DNA of 57,362 bases from an uncultured Angelakisella sp. (GCA_910585525.1 CAJUFR010000013.1:1-57362), one strand, 5' to 3'. Numbered from the stretch's first letter, positions 40,310 to 48,400 are shown. The notes: generated by a model not told the origin, from the letters alone. Numbers and translations are program-made.

Positions 40310-41536
40310 CTATAGGGAAAAGCGCCTTCCCGAGTGGGTCCGCACCAGCCCGAAGATCTCCATCTGGGTCAGCGCCGCCAGCACCTGGGCGATGGGCAGG
40401 CCACTCTGCGCCACTATGTAGTCGGCGGTCTGCACCCCTCCCTCCGCCAGCAGGCTATAGACCTTCTGCTGTGTCTCGCTGAGGTATGCGGGCAGCGGCT
40501 GCTGGGCGGGGAGCTCCTCCCGGGCGGGGCGGTCCGCTTTCTGGGACCGCCGTCCATCATTATAACCGTTTTTTTCCGATTCTTCAAACGAAGAAGGGAG
40601 TTTTCGAGAAATTATTTTTTCTCTCCCCTCTTCCTCCTCCTGCCTGGGCTCCCACTGGATGAGGCATTCGTACTCCTCCAGGATGCTTTCGGCGCTCTCC
40701 ACCGCCTTGGCGTTCTGGCTCAGCAGGTAGTTGGGACCGGAGGACGCGGAGGAAAAGATGCTCCCCGGCACCGCGAACACATCCCGGTTCTGGGCAAAGG
40801 CGTGGCTGGCGGTGATGAGGGAGCCGCTGCGCCGGGTCCCCTCCACCACCACGACCCCGTTGCTGAGACCGGAGATGACCCGGTTGCGGATGGGGAAATG
40901 GAACCGCACCGGCTGTTCCCCCGGCGGGAACTCGGTGACCACCGCCCCGCCGTACCGGACGATCAATTCCTCCAGCTGGGCGTTTTCCGGCGGGTAGACC
41001 ACGTCGATGCCGCAGCCCAGCACCGCGATGGTCCGGCCCCCGGCCTTGAGGGCGGCGGTGTGACAGGCGGTGTCGATGCCCCGGGCAAGGCCGCTGACGA
41101 TGGCCACCCCTTTTTCCGCCAACTCCCGGGTGATGGTGTTGGCGGCCCGAAGGCCATAGTCGGTGATGTTCCGTGTCCCCACCATGGCGATGGCCAGCGT
41201 TTCGTCCAGCCCCTCCAGGCTGCCCCGGACATAGAGCACCGCCGGATAGCCGTATATCTCCCGCAGCCGCTGGGGGTACTCTGGGTCGTCGGGGGTGAGG
41301 ATATCGCAGCCGTAGTCGGCGCAGAAGTCCAATATCCGCCGGGCCGCCTCCTCGGTGGCGGCTTCGGCCAGATTGCGCATCTCCACCGGGGTAAAGATGC
41401 CGCTTCTGGCCAACTGGCTCAACGGCTTTTCAAAGATGGCGGATGGGTGGCCGAAGCGGGTGAGCAGCTTCTGGGACCGGGTGGTGCCGTAGCCGAAGGC
41501 CCGCTGGAAGCGGAGCCAGGGGAGCTTAGCTTCCAT
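40310..41536 (-). CDS. dprA: DNA processing protein DprA
   Basis: DprA loads RecA on incoming single-stranded DNA in natural transformation. The 408-residue protein has an N-terminal SAM/HhH-like region, the Rossmann-type DprA domain (about 70-285: AMVGTRN, VSGLARGIDTACHTAAL, VLGCGIDVVYP, FPIRNRVISGLS) and a C-terminal winged-helix (about 345-405, ending RTHSGRRFSL) joined by a Glu/Arg/Lys-rich linker. The linker codes around 40540-40640 in a locally AT-rich stretch. Its start overlaps the SpoU gene by 11 bases. With the ComEA-like protein at 859 it hints at DNA-uptake capacity, but dprA is also kept in non-competent bacteria. Confidence 0.94.
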   Translation of the reverse strand: MEAKLPWLRFQRAFGYGTTRSQKLLTRFGHPSAIFEKPLSQLARSGIFTPVEMRNLAEAATEEAARRILDFCADYGCDILTPDDPEYPQRLREIYGYPAVLYVRGSLEGLDETLAIAMVGTRNITDYGLRAANTITRELAEKGVAIVSGLARGIDTACHTAALKAGGRTIAVLGCGIDVVYPPENAQLEELIVRYGGAVVTEFPPGEQPVRFHFPIRNRVISGLSNGVVVVEGTRRSGSLITASHAFAQNRDVFAVPGSIFSSASSGPNYLLSQNAKAVESAESILEEYECLIQWEPRQEEEEGREKIISRKLPSSFEESEKNGYNDGRRSQKADRPAREELPAQQPLPAYLSETQQKVYSLLAEGGVQTADYIVAQSGLPIAQVLAALTQMEIFGLVRTHSGRRFSL

Positions 41537-42314
41537 TCCCCACCCCCCTCTCCCTGCCGCTCATCTCCCACATGATGACGGTGGCGGCGACGGCGGCGTT
41601 GAGGGATTCGGTCCGGGGGGCGATGGGGATATACACCGCCCCGTCACAGGCGCCGGCCGCCGCCCGGGAAACACCGCTGCCCTCGTTGCCGATGACCACC
41701 CCCAGCCCCCCTTCCTCCGGCAGCTGCCGGATGGGCCGGGCGCCGGGGTCCAGCATGGCGGCCCAGACGGTGAGCCCCGCCTCCCTCATCTGCCGGATGG
41801 TGCCGGGCAGGTCACCGGAGCGGAACACCGGCAGCCGGAAAACGCCGCCCATGGTGCTGCGGAGCACCTTAGGGGAGAACCGGTCGGGGCATCCCTGGCC
41901 CAGCACCAGGGCGGTGACGCCAAAGGCCTCCGCTCCCCGGATGATGGTGCCCAGATTGCCCGGGTCCTGGAGCCCGTCCAGCAGCAGGTACCGCCCCTCC
42001 GGCCGGATGGCGAAAAGGGGCTCCTCTGGGATGGCGCAGAGACAGAACACCCCCTGGGGGCTCTTGGTGTCGGCGATGGCGGCGGCGACCTCCGGGGTGA
42101 TCTCCAGCACCTCTCCCCGCTCCCCCAGCCAGGGTTCCCGGGCCAGGGCCTCCGGGGTGGCCAGGATGACCTCTGTCCTCAGACCGCTGTCCAGCGCCTC
42201 CCGGCAGAGCCGGGTGCCCTCGGCCAGGAAAAGCCCCTCCTCCCGGCGGGCCTTGGCGCTGGCCTGGAGACGCCGGCAACGCTTCACCAGCGGGTTCTCC
42301 CTGGATGTGATCAT
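41526..42314 (-). CDS. SpoU/TrmH-family RNA 2'-O-methyltransferase
   Basis: This 262-residue SPOUT enzyme has an N-terminal substrate-binding domain (about 5-80; MITSRENPLVKRCRRLQ) and a knotted C-terminal domain with the three SpoU motifs: LLDGLQDPGNLGTIIRGAEA, VVIGNEGSGVS and IAPRTESLNAAVAATVIMWE. It resembles YsgA/RlmB-like proteins that sit beside rplT in Firmicutes, so rRNA is the probable target; the exact site is unknown. I use ATG 42314, with GGGGGGACGGAGA upstream, rather than the longer frame to 42476, which runs through the rplT terminator. Confidence 0.92.
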   Translation of the reverse strand: MITSRENPLVKRCRRLQASAKARREEGLFLAEGTRLCREALDSGLRTEVILATPEALAREPWLGERGEVLEITPEVAAAIADTKSPQGVFCLCAIPEEPLFAIRPEGRYLLLDGLQDPGNLGTIIRGAEAFGVTALVLGQGCPDRFSPKVLRSTMGGVFRLPVFRSGDLPGTIRQMREAGLTVWAAMLDPGARPIRQLPEEGGLGVVIGNEGSGVSRAAAGACDGAVYIPIAPRTESLNAAVAATVIMWEMSGRERGVGNGS

Positions 42315-42350
42315 TCTCCGTCCCCCCTTTTCTCGATCCCTCGTTGCAAC

Positions 42351-42389
42351 AAAACACACCCGTATCAAAGCCAGACACGGGCGTGTTTT
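42351..42389 (-). terminator. Terminator after rplT
   Basis: AAAACACACCCGT (42351-42363) pairs with ACGGGCGTGTTTT (42377-42389) with one G-T wobble around a 13-base loop. The A/T flank gives a UUUU end on both strands. It closes the infC-rpmI-rplT operon just after the rplT stop. Confidence 0.88.
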
Positions 42390-42426
42390 TACATACTGTT
42401 CGATGCCCGGGTCAACCGGGGCAGGG

Positions 42427-42780
42427 TCACAGCGCAGCCTTTGCCCGTTCGACCAGGGCGGTGAAGGCCGCCGCATCGTTGATCGCCATCTCGGAGAGCA
42501 TCTTGCGGTTGAGGGCGATGCCGGCCTTCTTCAGGCCGTTCATAAACTGGGAGTAGTTCATGCCGTTAAGCTTGGCGGCGGCGGAGATGCGGGTGATCCA
42601 CAGGCGGCGGAAGTCACGCTTCTTCTGCTTGCGGCCGGCGAAGGCGTAGTTGCCGGACTTCTTCACCGCCTGCTTGGCCATCTTAAAGTGGGTGCTCTTT
42701 GCCCCAAAGTAGCCCTTGGCCAGCTTCAGCACCTTTTTCCTTCTTTTCCGGGTCATCATCGCTCTTTTTACACGAGCCAT
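42427..42780 (-). CDS. rplT: Ribosomal protein L20
   Basis: L20 is an early-assembling 50S protein and, in Bacillus, the repressor of its own infC-rpmI-rplT operon through binding to the mRNA leader. The 117-residue protein begins MARVKRAMMTRKRRKKVLKL, is highly basic in its first 60 residues and is of normal length. GGAGGTAA precedes ATG 42780. It is the last gene before a strong terminator. Confidence 0.98.
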   Translation of the reverse strand: MARVKRAMMTRKRRKKVLKLAKGYFGAKSTHFKMAKQAVKKSGNYAFAGRKQKKRDFRRLWITRISAAAKLNGMNYSQFMNGLKKAGIALNRKMLSEMAINDAAAFTALVERAKAAL

Positions 42781-42842
42781 CGTTATTTACCTCCATCTTG
42801 TGGTGAATATTCTTGGTCCATGGAATGCCGCTGGGTCCTGGC

Positions 42843-43046
42843 TCAGTTGTAGGGCATCAGGAGTTTGATGGCGGCCATGTTGGTCTTGTCAGCGTAGGTA
42901 GCCTGGCGCAGGCCTCTCTTGCGCTTGGGGGTCTTGCCGTGGCCGTTGGCCAGATGGCTCTTGTAGGCCTTGGCCCGTTTCACCTTACCCGTTTTGGTCA
43001 GCTTGAAGCGCTTTTTGGCACCGGAATGAGTTTTCAGCTTGGGCAT
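42843..43046 (-). CDS. rpmI: Ribosomal protein L35
   Basis: L35 is a small basic 50S protein. The product of 67 residues begins MPKLKTHSGAKKRFKLTKTG, the family consensus. Two ATG codons are in frame. The one at 43046 gives eight bases to AGGAGG and the standard N-terminus, while the one at 43052 is only two bases away, so I choose 43046. It lies between infC and rplT, as in nearly all Firmicutes. Confidence 0.97.
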   Translation of the reverse strand: MPKLKTHSGAKKRFKLTKTGKVKRAKAYKSHLANGHGKTPKRKRGLRQATYADKTNMAAIKLLMPYN

Positions 43047-43068
43047 TTTCATTTCCTCCTAGATTGGT

Positions 43069-43587
43069 TTACTTTGCGGGCTTCGCATTCAAGAACATGA
43101 TCATGCTGCGGCCCTCCAGCTTGGGGACCCTTTCGACGCTCCCAAACTCCGCGCAGGCCTCGGCAAAACGCTTCATGATGTCGTTGCCCAGGTTGGCGTG
43201 GGCCATCTCGCGGCCCCGGAAGCGGATGGAGACCTTGACCTTGTCCCCGCTGGTGAGGAACCGCTTGGCGTGGCCCACCTTGGTCTCAAAGTCGTGGGTG
43301 TCGATGTTGAGGGAGAGCCGGATCTCCTTGATCTCGGTGACCTTCTGGTTCTTCCTCGCTTCCTTATCTCGCTTGGCCTGCTCGAAGCGGTATTTGCCAT
43401 AGTCCATGATGCGGCAAACGGGAGGAGCTGCCTGCGGGGCGATCTTTACAAGGTCCAGGTTTTTTTCCAGAGCCATTTCCATCGCGTTCCTGGTGGAGAC
43501 GATGCCCAGCTGCTCGCCGCCCTCTCCGATCAGGCGCACTTCCTTGTCCCGGATCTCCTCGTTGATCTGTAGTTCTTTTGTGGCTAT
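43069..43587 (-). CDS. infC: Translation initiation factor IF-3, apparent AUA start
   Basis: IF-3 binds the 30S subunit, prevents premature subunit joining and rejects poor initiation sites. The 172-residue protein has both domains: N-terminal (ELQINEEIRDKEVRLI; CRIMDYGKYRFEQAKR) and C-terminal (EIRLSLNIDTHDFETKVGHA; KVKVSIRFRGREM). No ATG, GTG or TTG lies in frame at the expected place. Instead GGAGGTG is followed at seven bases by ATA, then codons for ATKELQINEEIR, which matches the family N-terminus. Rare starts (AUU in E. coli and Bacillus) allow IF-3 to repress its own translation, so AUA fits the same logic. It is the first gene after a perfect promoter and an attenuator-like leader. 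Confidence 0.93.
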   Translation of the reverse strand: MATKELQINEEIRDKEVRLIGEGGEQLGIVSTRNAMEMALEKNLDLVKIAPQAAPPVCRIMDYGKYRFEQAKRDKEARKNQKVTEIKEIRLSLNIDTHDFETKVGHAKRFLTSGDKVKVSIRFRGREMAHANLGNDIMKRFAEACAEFGSVERVPKLEGRSMIMFLNAKPAK

Positions 43588-43612
43588 TGCAAAGCACCTC
43601 CAATTTTTGATA

Positions 43613-43645
43613 TAACAAAGCGTGGACGGTTTGACTCGCCCACGC
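43613..43645 (-). terminator. Attenuator-like hairpin in the infC leader
   Basis: On the minus strand GCGTGGGCG (43645-43637) pairs with CGTCCACGC (43628-43620), nine pairs with one G-U, loop of eight, followed by UUUGUUA. It lies just before the infC ribosome binding site, so it could end transcription early. In Bacillus the same operon is controlled by L20 through premature termination in the leader. A second copy of the downstream arm (GTGGACGG on the plus strand, 43716-43723) could form a competing antiterminator. Confidence 0.65.
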
Positions 43646-43767
43646 ACAATAGACCATACCCCCGCACCAGTCCCCGGGACCGGCGGGAAAGCTATTGACC
43701 ATGCCTCGTGCCGCTGTGGACGGGCAGGTGAGAACGAATCACAGTTCTGCTTTGTTTTTCGTAAGGC

Positions 43768-43796
43768 ATTATAACACACTTATCCCGCCGTGTCAA
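43768..43796 (-). promoter_or_regulatory. Consensus sigma-A promoter of infC-rpmI-rplT
   Basis: On the minus strand -35 TTGACA (43791-43796), a 17-base spacer, and -10 TATAAT (43768-43773); all positions match consensus. Transcription would begin near 43761, giving a leader of about 170 bases before infC. Confidence 0.93.
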
Positions 43797-43822
43797 TTAC
43801 TTATTGCCCCTGGCGCCGATTT

Positions 43823-43853
43823 TCCGAATACCCTCCGAAATGCCCTCCATCCC
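43823..43853 (+). promoter_or_regulatory. Candidate tandem operator upstream of ribU
   Basis: TCCGAA occurs at 43823-43828 and again at 43834-43839, exactly 11 bases apart, each followed by a C-rich end (ATACCC-type and ATGCCC-type). A weaker third unit, TCCATC, begins at 43846 and abuts the -35 at 43854. Head-to-tail repeats about one helical turn apart next to a -35 are the typical sites of OmpR/PhoB-type winged helices, the fold encoded in the second gene of this operon. The link is inference; no binding data exist. Confidence 0.45.
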
Positions 43854-43882
43854 TTGCGGTCCCCCTCCCCTGGCGGTATCAT
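43854..43882 (+). promoter_or_regulatory. Candidate promoter of the ribU operon
   Basis: -35 TTGCGG (43854-43859), a 17-base spacer, and -10 TATCAT (43877-43882). The -35 matches consensus at three of six positions and the -10 at five of six, a moderate promoter that might need an activator. The leader to the ATG at 43916 is only about 27 bases, too short for an FMN riboswitch. Confidence 0.55.
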
Positions 43883-43915
43883 GAAAACAACAAAACCACC
43901 AGGAGGAAGATATCT

Positions 43916-44491
43916 ATGATAAACCGCACCAGGTCCCTCACCATCACCGCCACCCTCTCCGCCATGGCCTACGCCGCCGTTTGCCTTGGGCGGGTGCCTG
44001 TGGTATTATTTTTAAAGTACGACCCAAAGGATATCATCATCGCCCTGGGGGGCATCCTGTGGGGACCCGCCGCCGCCCTTTGGGTCTCGGTGATGGTGTC
44101 GCTGCTGGAGATGGTGACCATCAGCAGCACCGGCCTTCTGGGCTGCGTGATGAACATCCTCTCCACCTGCTCCTTCGCCCTCCCTGCCGCCCTCCTGGCC
44201 CGGAGCAAGGGGAACCGTCGGGGGCTGGCCCTGGGGCTGTTGGCCGGGGGGTTCGCCATGGTGGCAGCTATGCTGCTGTGGAACTGGCTCATCACCCCCT
44301 ACTACATGGGCTACCCCCGGGAGGCGGTGACCAAGCTGCTGCTCCCCGCCTTTCTCCCCTTCAATCTCCTCAAGGCCGGGCTCAACGGGCTGGGGATCTT
44401 TCTCCTCTGTCCCCCGGTGGCCAAGGCCCTGTCCAAGGCGGGGCTGATCGATCACAAGGAGGATACTCATGAACAGCCGACCAGACCATGA
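43916..44491 (+). CDS. ribU: Riboflavin ECF transporter S component RibU
   Basis: RibU is the membrane subunit that captures riboflavin for an energy-coupling-factor transporter; the shared EcfA/EcfA'/EcfT module is encoded elsewhere. The 191-residue protein has about six hydrophobic segments. It shows the ribU-like start (RSLTITATLSAMAYAAVCL) and the central KYDPKDIIIALGGILWGP, in which D and G residues fit the S-component motif. The start at 43916 has AGGAGGAAG upstream; the frame from 43790 is not supported. It overlaps the kinase-regulator gene by 23 bases. There is no RFN (FMN riboswitch) element in front, unlike most Firmicutes ribU genes. Confidence 0.87.
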   Translation: MINRTRSLTITATLSAMAYAAVCLGRVPVVLFLKYDPKDIIIALGGILWGPAAALWVSVMVSLLEMVTISSTGLLGCVMNILSTCSFALPAALLARSKGNRRGLALGLLAGGFAMVAAMLLWNWLITPYYMGYPREAVTKLLLPAFLPFNLLKAGLNGLGIFLLCPPVAKALSKAGLIDHKEDTHEQPTRP

Positions 44492-45161
44492 AGCCGCCTG
44501 CCGCCTTGCCGGTACCGTCGTCCACGGCCGGGGCATCGGCAAGCTGGTGGGGATGCCCACCGCCAACCTGGAACTCCCGCCGGGAACGCCTCTGCCCCCG
44601 GTGGGGGTCTATCTCACCCGGGTCCTGCTGGAGGGGCGGGAACTCCAGGGGGTGACCAACATCGGGGCGCGGCCCACAGTGGACCGGGACCCGGAGGTGA
44701 CGGTGGAGACCCATATCCTCAACTTCGACGGCGACCTTTACGGCAAAAGGCTGGAGATCTGGCTCTACACCCGGCTGCGCTCCCCCCGGCGATTCCCGGA
44801 CTTCTCCCTCCTGCTGGAGCAGATACGCCGGGATTGCGACGCCGCCCGTGAGTTCTTCGGCATCCGCCTGAGCCCCTCCCCCCTCTTTATGGACCCGGAG
44901 CGCCACCTGGCCACCCTGTCCGGTCGTGAAGTGACCCTATCTCCCAAGGAATTCGACCTGTTGTACCTTTTATATTCCAACCCGGACACCACCTTCACCC
45001 AGGAGCGGCTGTACGAAGCGGTGTGGCACCAACCCGCCAACGGCTGGTGCCACCCGGTGGAAAACACCGTCTTTCAGATAAGAAAGCGCCTGCGAGACCA
45101 CCCAGAAGGCCAAAATCTCATCCGCACAGTGCCTAGGTACGGGTACCGGTTTGGGGGATGA
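44469..45161 (+). CDS. Riboflavin kinase fused to OmpR-type winged-helix DNA-binding domain
   Basis: Residues about 10-131 are a RibF-type riboflavin kinase. The ATP/flavin motif VVHGRGIGKLVGMPTAN (17-33) includes the PTAN box, followed by GVYL, NIGARPTV (64-71), the catalytic-type Glu in VETHI (E80), and DGDLYGKRLEI. All key residues are present, so ATP-dependent FMN synthesis is expected. There is no adenylyltransferase (FAD synthetase) half. Residues about 143-230 are an OmpR/PhoB-type winged helix: LSGREVTLSPKEFDLLYLL, then LYEAVW, a recognition-helix region (VENTVFQIRKRLR, 197-209) and the terminal hairpin IRTVPRYGYRF. No receiver domain exists. AAGGAGG precedes the ATG, which lies inside ribU. 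I infer a flavin-responsive enzyme-regulator of ribU. Confidence 0.9.
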   Translation: MNSRPDHEAACRLAGTVVHGRGIGKLVGMPTANLELPPGTPLPPVGVYLTRVLLEGRELQGVTNIGARPTVDRDPEVTVETHILNFDGDLYGKRLEIWLYTRLRSPRRFPDFSLLLEQIRRDCDAAREFFGIRLSPSPLFMDPERHLATLSGREVTLSPKEFDLLYLLYSNPDTTFTQERLYEAVWHQPANGWCHPVENTVFQIRKRLRDHPEGQNLIRTVPRYGYRFGG

Positions 45162-45221
45162 GATTAACAGTTCACTTGTATACCGCCAAAGACAACATAA
45201 CCAAAAGGGAAAGCCTGTCCG

Positions 45222-45267
45222 TTCAAAAAACGCCCGTCCACCGTACCGGTGAACGGGCTGTTTTGAA
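45222..45267. terminator. Bidirectional terminator between the flavin locus and addA
   Basis: A stem of about 20 pairs with a few mismatches joins 45222-45243 (ending GCCCGTCCACCG) to 45248-45267 (GTGAACGGGC then TGTTTTGAA). The plus strand ends in UGUUUUG and the minus strand in GUUUUUUG. It can serve the ribU operon from one side and addBA from the other. Confidence 0.85.
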
Positions 45268-45300
45268 GGAAAGGACCTGCAAAAGGAGAGAAAAGCGCTT

Positions 45301-45465
45301 CTGCGGCTGCGCAAAGGAAAAACTCGTTCCGGCCGCCGCGCTTGTCACTTCGAGGGAAACCTCCTCAAAACGACAGCCTTTCAAGGAGTTTCGCCCGCTG
45401 CGGCGGGCGACCAGGGCATAACGCCGCCCCGGTCGGGCGGTCGGGGCGGGGCTGCGCCCCGCAAG
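45301..45465. repeat. Gap with GC-rich hairpins, probable non-coding repeat
   Basis: No gene is supported in the 308 bases between 45162 and 45469. Beyond the terminator, this part holds a close series of palindromes: CGCCCGC/GCGGGCG (45392-45409), then a CGCCCC/GGGGCG pair (from about 45424), then GCGGGGC/GCCCCGC (45446-45462). An open frame of 87 codons (45158-45421) crosses it but has no ribosome binding site and no protein-like pattern. The cluster looks like a REP-type intergenic element; other copies cannot be tested here. Confidence 0.45.
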
Positions 45466-45469
45466 AAGC

Positions 45470-48400
45470 CTATCCCACCCTGATCTCCTTCCCCAAGGCA
45501 AACGAATACAACACCTTCTCCCGTATCGGTACCCCAAGGTACTCCTCCAGTATCGCCCGATACAACTCCAACTGCTCCCCATACCGCCGGGCCAACTCCT
45601 CCATCGACCCCGCCCGGTCCGTCTTGTAGTCAATGATCGTCCCCTGCCCGTCCTCCAGGATCACACAGTCCGCAATACCCTGGATCACCGTATCCCCCTG
45701 TATCCCCAGCCCCGGCGCAGCCAACTCCAACTCCGCCCGGCTGAACTCCTTGAGGAACCGGATCTCCCGGTAGACCCTCTCCGCCCCCATCACACGCTTC
45801 CCAATGGCGCTGGCAAAGAACCTCTCGATCATCCCCCGGTCCATCTGCTCCGCCTCCTCGGTGGTGATGAACCCCCGGTCCCGCAGGCGGGTGATCTCCT
45901 CCTCCGGGCTGCGGAAGGCCGCCTCCAGGTCGGCGAACTGCATGAATTTGTGGGCGGCGATGCCCCGCTCGGTAGGCGTCATCGCCTGGCGGGTCATCGT
46001 CTTGGGACGGCGGGTGAAGAAATACCGCTCCTCCTCCCGCCCTATCTCCCGCACCAGTTCCGACACCGACAGCTTGGACGGGGTCACCACGTCCCCGGCG
46101 AAGGGGTACCGGAAAGCGGCGGCGGTCCGCATCCGCTCCAGGGCGTCTTGGTCGATCCGGGTGGAGGCGGTCTCCTGGCTGGAGGTGTCCTCCTCCCCCG
46201 CCCTGCCCAGGATATGCCGCACCTCCAGCACCCCCTGGCAGCCTTTCATCTGTTCCAGGCCCCAGGCATCCTCCAGCAGGGCGGTATCGAAGCCAGGGTG
46301 GTGGACCAGCACCCCCGCCAGCCAGTCATAAAGGCACTGGCCGCACCGCATCGCCCAGGGGGAAAGCCGCCCGCCCCGGAAGGGGCGGCTGGCGGCGGCG
46401 GCAAGCCGCCCCAGCCCCGGGTCGGTGGCCACCAGGTAGAGCCGCTCCCGGGCCCGGGTCATAGCCACGTACAGCAGCCGCAACTCCTCCGAGAGAAGGG
46501 CCTTCCGGTTCTTCTCCCCCATGGCCGTTCTGGCGATGGTGTCATGCTCCCGCATCCGCCGGTTGTCCCGCAGGACGCAGGCCGCCCCCAGTTCCGGGTC
46601 CAGCAGCACCTCGTTCCCCAGGTCCTGGAGGTTCATCCTTCCGGCGGTGTCCGCCAGGAACACCACCAGGAACTCCAGCCCCTTGGACTTATGGATGCTC
46701 ATGATGGAGACGGCGTCCCCGGCGGTGGCGGTGGCGGACCGCAGGTCGCAATCGTACTCCGCCAGGGCGGTGAGGTAGTCCACGAAGTCCCCGAAGTCGC
46801 CCCCCCGCTGCTGGAAGGCGGCGGCGTAGTCCAGCAGCAGCCGCAGGTTCGCCACCCGGGTCTCCCCCTGGGGCATCACCCTCACCTTGTCCATCAGGCC
46901 GGTGGCGGCGTACAGTTCCATCAGCAGTTCCTGGGGGGAGAGGGTGGCCGCCAGCTGCCGCAGCCGGTGGTAGTCCTCCCAAAATCGCCGGAAATCTCCG
47001 TTTTCCTCCGTCATGCTTCGGGTCATGATACTGTAAAGGCTATCCGCTTTACTCTCTGCCCGCAGTCTTGCCACCTGGTCCGGGGTGTACCGGTAGAGGG
47101 GGGACAGCAGCACCTGGGCAAGTTCCAGGTCCAGCAAGGGGTTGCCAATGAGCTTCAAAAGGGCCACCACCGGGGCGATCTCCTTGGCGTCCAAAAAGCC
47201 CCCCTGCCGCTCGGCCCAGAAGCGGATCTTCCGCTTCTCCAGGGCGCGGCTGTACCGCTCCGCCTTGTTTTTGGGGGAACGCAGCAGGATACAGATATCC
47301 CCCGGGGCCATGGGGCGGCGGTTTCCCTTCACCTCCACCATGGTCCCCCGGGCCAGCAGCGTCTCGATCTCCCTGGCGATGTACTCCGCCTCCGCCGTCT
47401 CCTTCTCCCCTTCCGCCGGGTCCACCAAGGCCAGCACCACCGGGCAGGAGGCGTCGCCGCTGTAGTCCGCCCGGGGGATGAGACGGTCCTCCTCCCCGTA
47501 CTCCATCTCCCCCACCGCCGGGCACATGGCGGCGGCAAAGAGGTCGTTGATGAGGCCGGTGGTCTCCCGCCGGGTGCGGAAGTTGGCGCTCAGGGCGATC
47601 TTGGCCGGGAAGGTGACGCCGTCGTAGGGGGCGAACCGCTCCTTTTTGTCCAGGAATATCTCCGGCCGGGCCTGGCGGAAGCGGTAGATGCTCTGCTTCA
47701 CGTCCCCCACCATAAAGAGGTTCTTCTTCCCCCGGGACACCGCCCCGAAGATCATCTCCTGGGCGGCGTTGGTGTCCTGGTACTCGTCCACCAATATCTC
47801 GTCGTACCGCTCCGCCACCTCCCGGGCCACCGGGCTGAGGGCATGCCCACCCTTGCCGTCCTCCTGGTAAAGGAGGGCAAGGGCGTAGTGCTCCAGGTCC
47901 CCGAAGTCCAGTAGGCTCCGTTCCAGCTTCACCTCATCCAGCCTGCGGCCGAACCGGGCCGCCAGCTGGAACAGCTTCTGGATCACCGGCCGCTGCTGCT
48001 CCATGTCCGCCTTGTATTGGGCGCTGTCCATAAAGAAGCACCGCTTTTGCAGCTTCTCTTTGACGATCTCCTTCACCTCGTCCCGGAGCCGTTTCACCTT
48101 TTCCTTCCGCTCCGGGAAGGGGTATTTTTTGGTCAGACGGCCCAGGGTGACAAAGGAGAAACCGGCGATCTCCCGGCAGCAAGCATCCCAGTTCTTTTCC
48201 TTCACCAGGCGCCTGCAGCTTTCCAGGGCGATGGCGTCCTCCTGGAAGGGCCGTTGGTAGGCTGCTGACATCTCCTCATCCCCCGCCATCAGTTCCAGGG
48301 CGGCGCGGTTCAGGCTGAGGCAGTGGTCCAGGGCGTCGGCGGCGTAGTCCAGCAGGATTGCGGCCCAGGGGGTGCCGCTCAGTTCCCGGCTGGCGTCGTA

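Noticed and set aside
43790..43915. N-terminal extension of RibU from an ATG at 43790
   Set aside because: It would run through the promoter and repeats; the ATG at 43916 has AGGAGGAAG and gives the family N-terminus.
43800..43915. FMN riboswitch ahead of ribU
   Set aside because: None of the conserved RFN boxes are visible and the predicted leader is too short.
45158..45421. 87-codon plus-strand frame after the flavin locus
   Set aside because: No ribosome binding site; it crosses the terminator and the palindrome cluster, and the product is basic low-complexity sequence of the kind read from intergenic repeats.
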